In this document: positions 5,467 to 5,551 of the stretch, in pieces
How positions within the stretch are numbered: the first letter of the stretch is position 1
How the letters are laid out: every line of letters starts with the position of its first letter
Assembly: GCA_030593665.1 (NCBI GenBank)
Contig: JAUVGS010000169.1
Coordinates: 1 to 5,551 of the forward strand
Length of the DNA: 5,551 nucleotides
Origin: Chitinivibrionales bacterium
Lineage (GTDB): Bacteria > Fibrobacterota > Chitinivibrionia > Chitinivibrionales > JANQEN01
Direction: 5' to 3'
Position numbers and translations under genes: made by a program
Notes under the pieces: generated by a model
Seen by the model: only the letters and a program-made list of their open reading frames with translations
Told to the model about the DNA's origin: nothing
The model's database searches: none

Positions 5467-5551
5467 TTATAATTCACCGGTCGCCTCCTGAAGCATACGG
5501 CTCGCGCCTTCAATGGACTCAATTTTTTTACTGCGGTAAGAAAATCCGCGT
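5467..5551 (-). CDS. C-terminal end of an unidentified upstream gene (partial)
   Basis: A minus-strand frame enters from the right edge and reads 27 codons, ending ASRMLQEATGEL, before TAA at 5467-5469. It lies 42 bp upstream of the adaptor ATG, in the same direction. The tail is charged and helix-prone (YRSKKIESIEGASRMLQEA). The fragment is too short to assign. From the context it could be an inner-membrane partner of the adaptor, such as a transporter or polymer synthase, but nothing in these residues shows that. The other two minus-strand frames are less convincing; one hits a stop within 8 codons of the edge. Confidence 0.45.
   Translation of the reverse strand, partial: RGFSYRSKKIESIEGASRMLQEATGEL

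Noticed and set aside
5466..5472. TATAAT on the minus strand upstream of the adaptor as a promoter
   Set aside because: It overlaps the stop codon of the upstream frame and has no acceptable -35 hexamer at 16-18 bp (GCTTCA at 17 bp).

Overview
The window reads as one strand of a low-to-moderate GC, Gram-negative genome. Every supported gene lies on the minus strand, so transcription runs from position 5551 towards position 1. Three things suggest a diderm bacterium, possibly of the Fibrobacterota/FCB kind: signal peptides, an outer-membrane-factor-like protein with a periplasmic adaptor, and a FlgD/T9SS-type Ig-like C-terminal domain on a secreted propeller. The taxon is an inference and is not proven by anything in the window.

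Region 1 (about 5551 to 2318) is a tight gene set. It begins with the last 27 codons of an unidentified upstream gene. Next come an HlyD-type membrane-anchored periplasmic adaptor (335 aa), a TolC-like outer-membrane-factor-like protein (424 aa, 17 nt after the adaptor stop), and a VTC-domain protein (269 aa). The VTC gene starts at a GTG that overlaps the TolC-like stop codon by 4 nt. Adaptor and TolC-like proteins normally form a conduit across the periplasm and outer membrane. VTC domains, in the characterised eukaryotic Vtc4, make polyphosphate from ATP. Their coupling here suggests an envelope-associated function tied to a phosphate polymer or nucleotide-phosphate enzyme. No ABC, RND or MFS inner-membrane pump lies in the window, so any energising partner must be upstream or elsewhere.

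Region 2 (2317 to 2082) is an intergenic stretch. It contains a hairpin repeat with a TGAGC-N3-GTYGAA core just after the VTC stop, a weak promoter candidate, and a cluster of short inverted and direct repeats in the leader of the next gene.

Region 3 (2081 to 1) holds two tandem, paralogous secreted proteins of the SdiA-regulated/YjiK-like beta-propeller family, about 57% identical by hand count. The upstream copy (264 aa) is the bare propeller. The downstream copy is open at the window edge; it carries the propeller plus the start of an Ig-like FlgD/T9SS-type C-terminal domain. Between them lies a 276-bp spacer. Most of it is a nested inverted-repeat structure of about 230 bp that carries two further copies of the TGAGC-N3-GTYGAA core and an AT-rich, 10-bp-periodic promoter-like stretch.

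The most notable points are the VTC/TolC/HlyD operon, the tandem propeller pair with unequal C-termini, and the nested inverted-repeat element between them.
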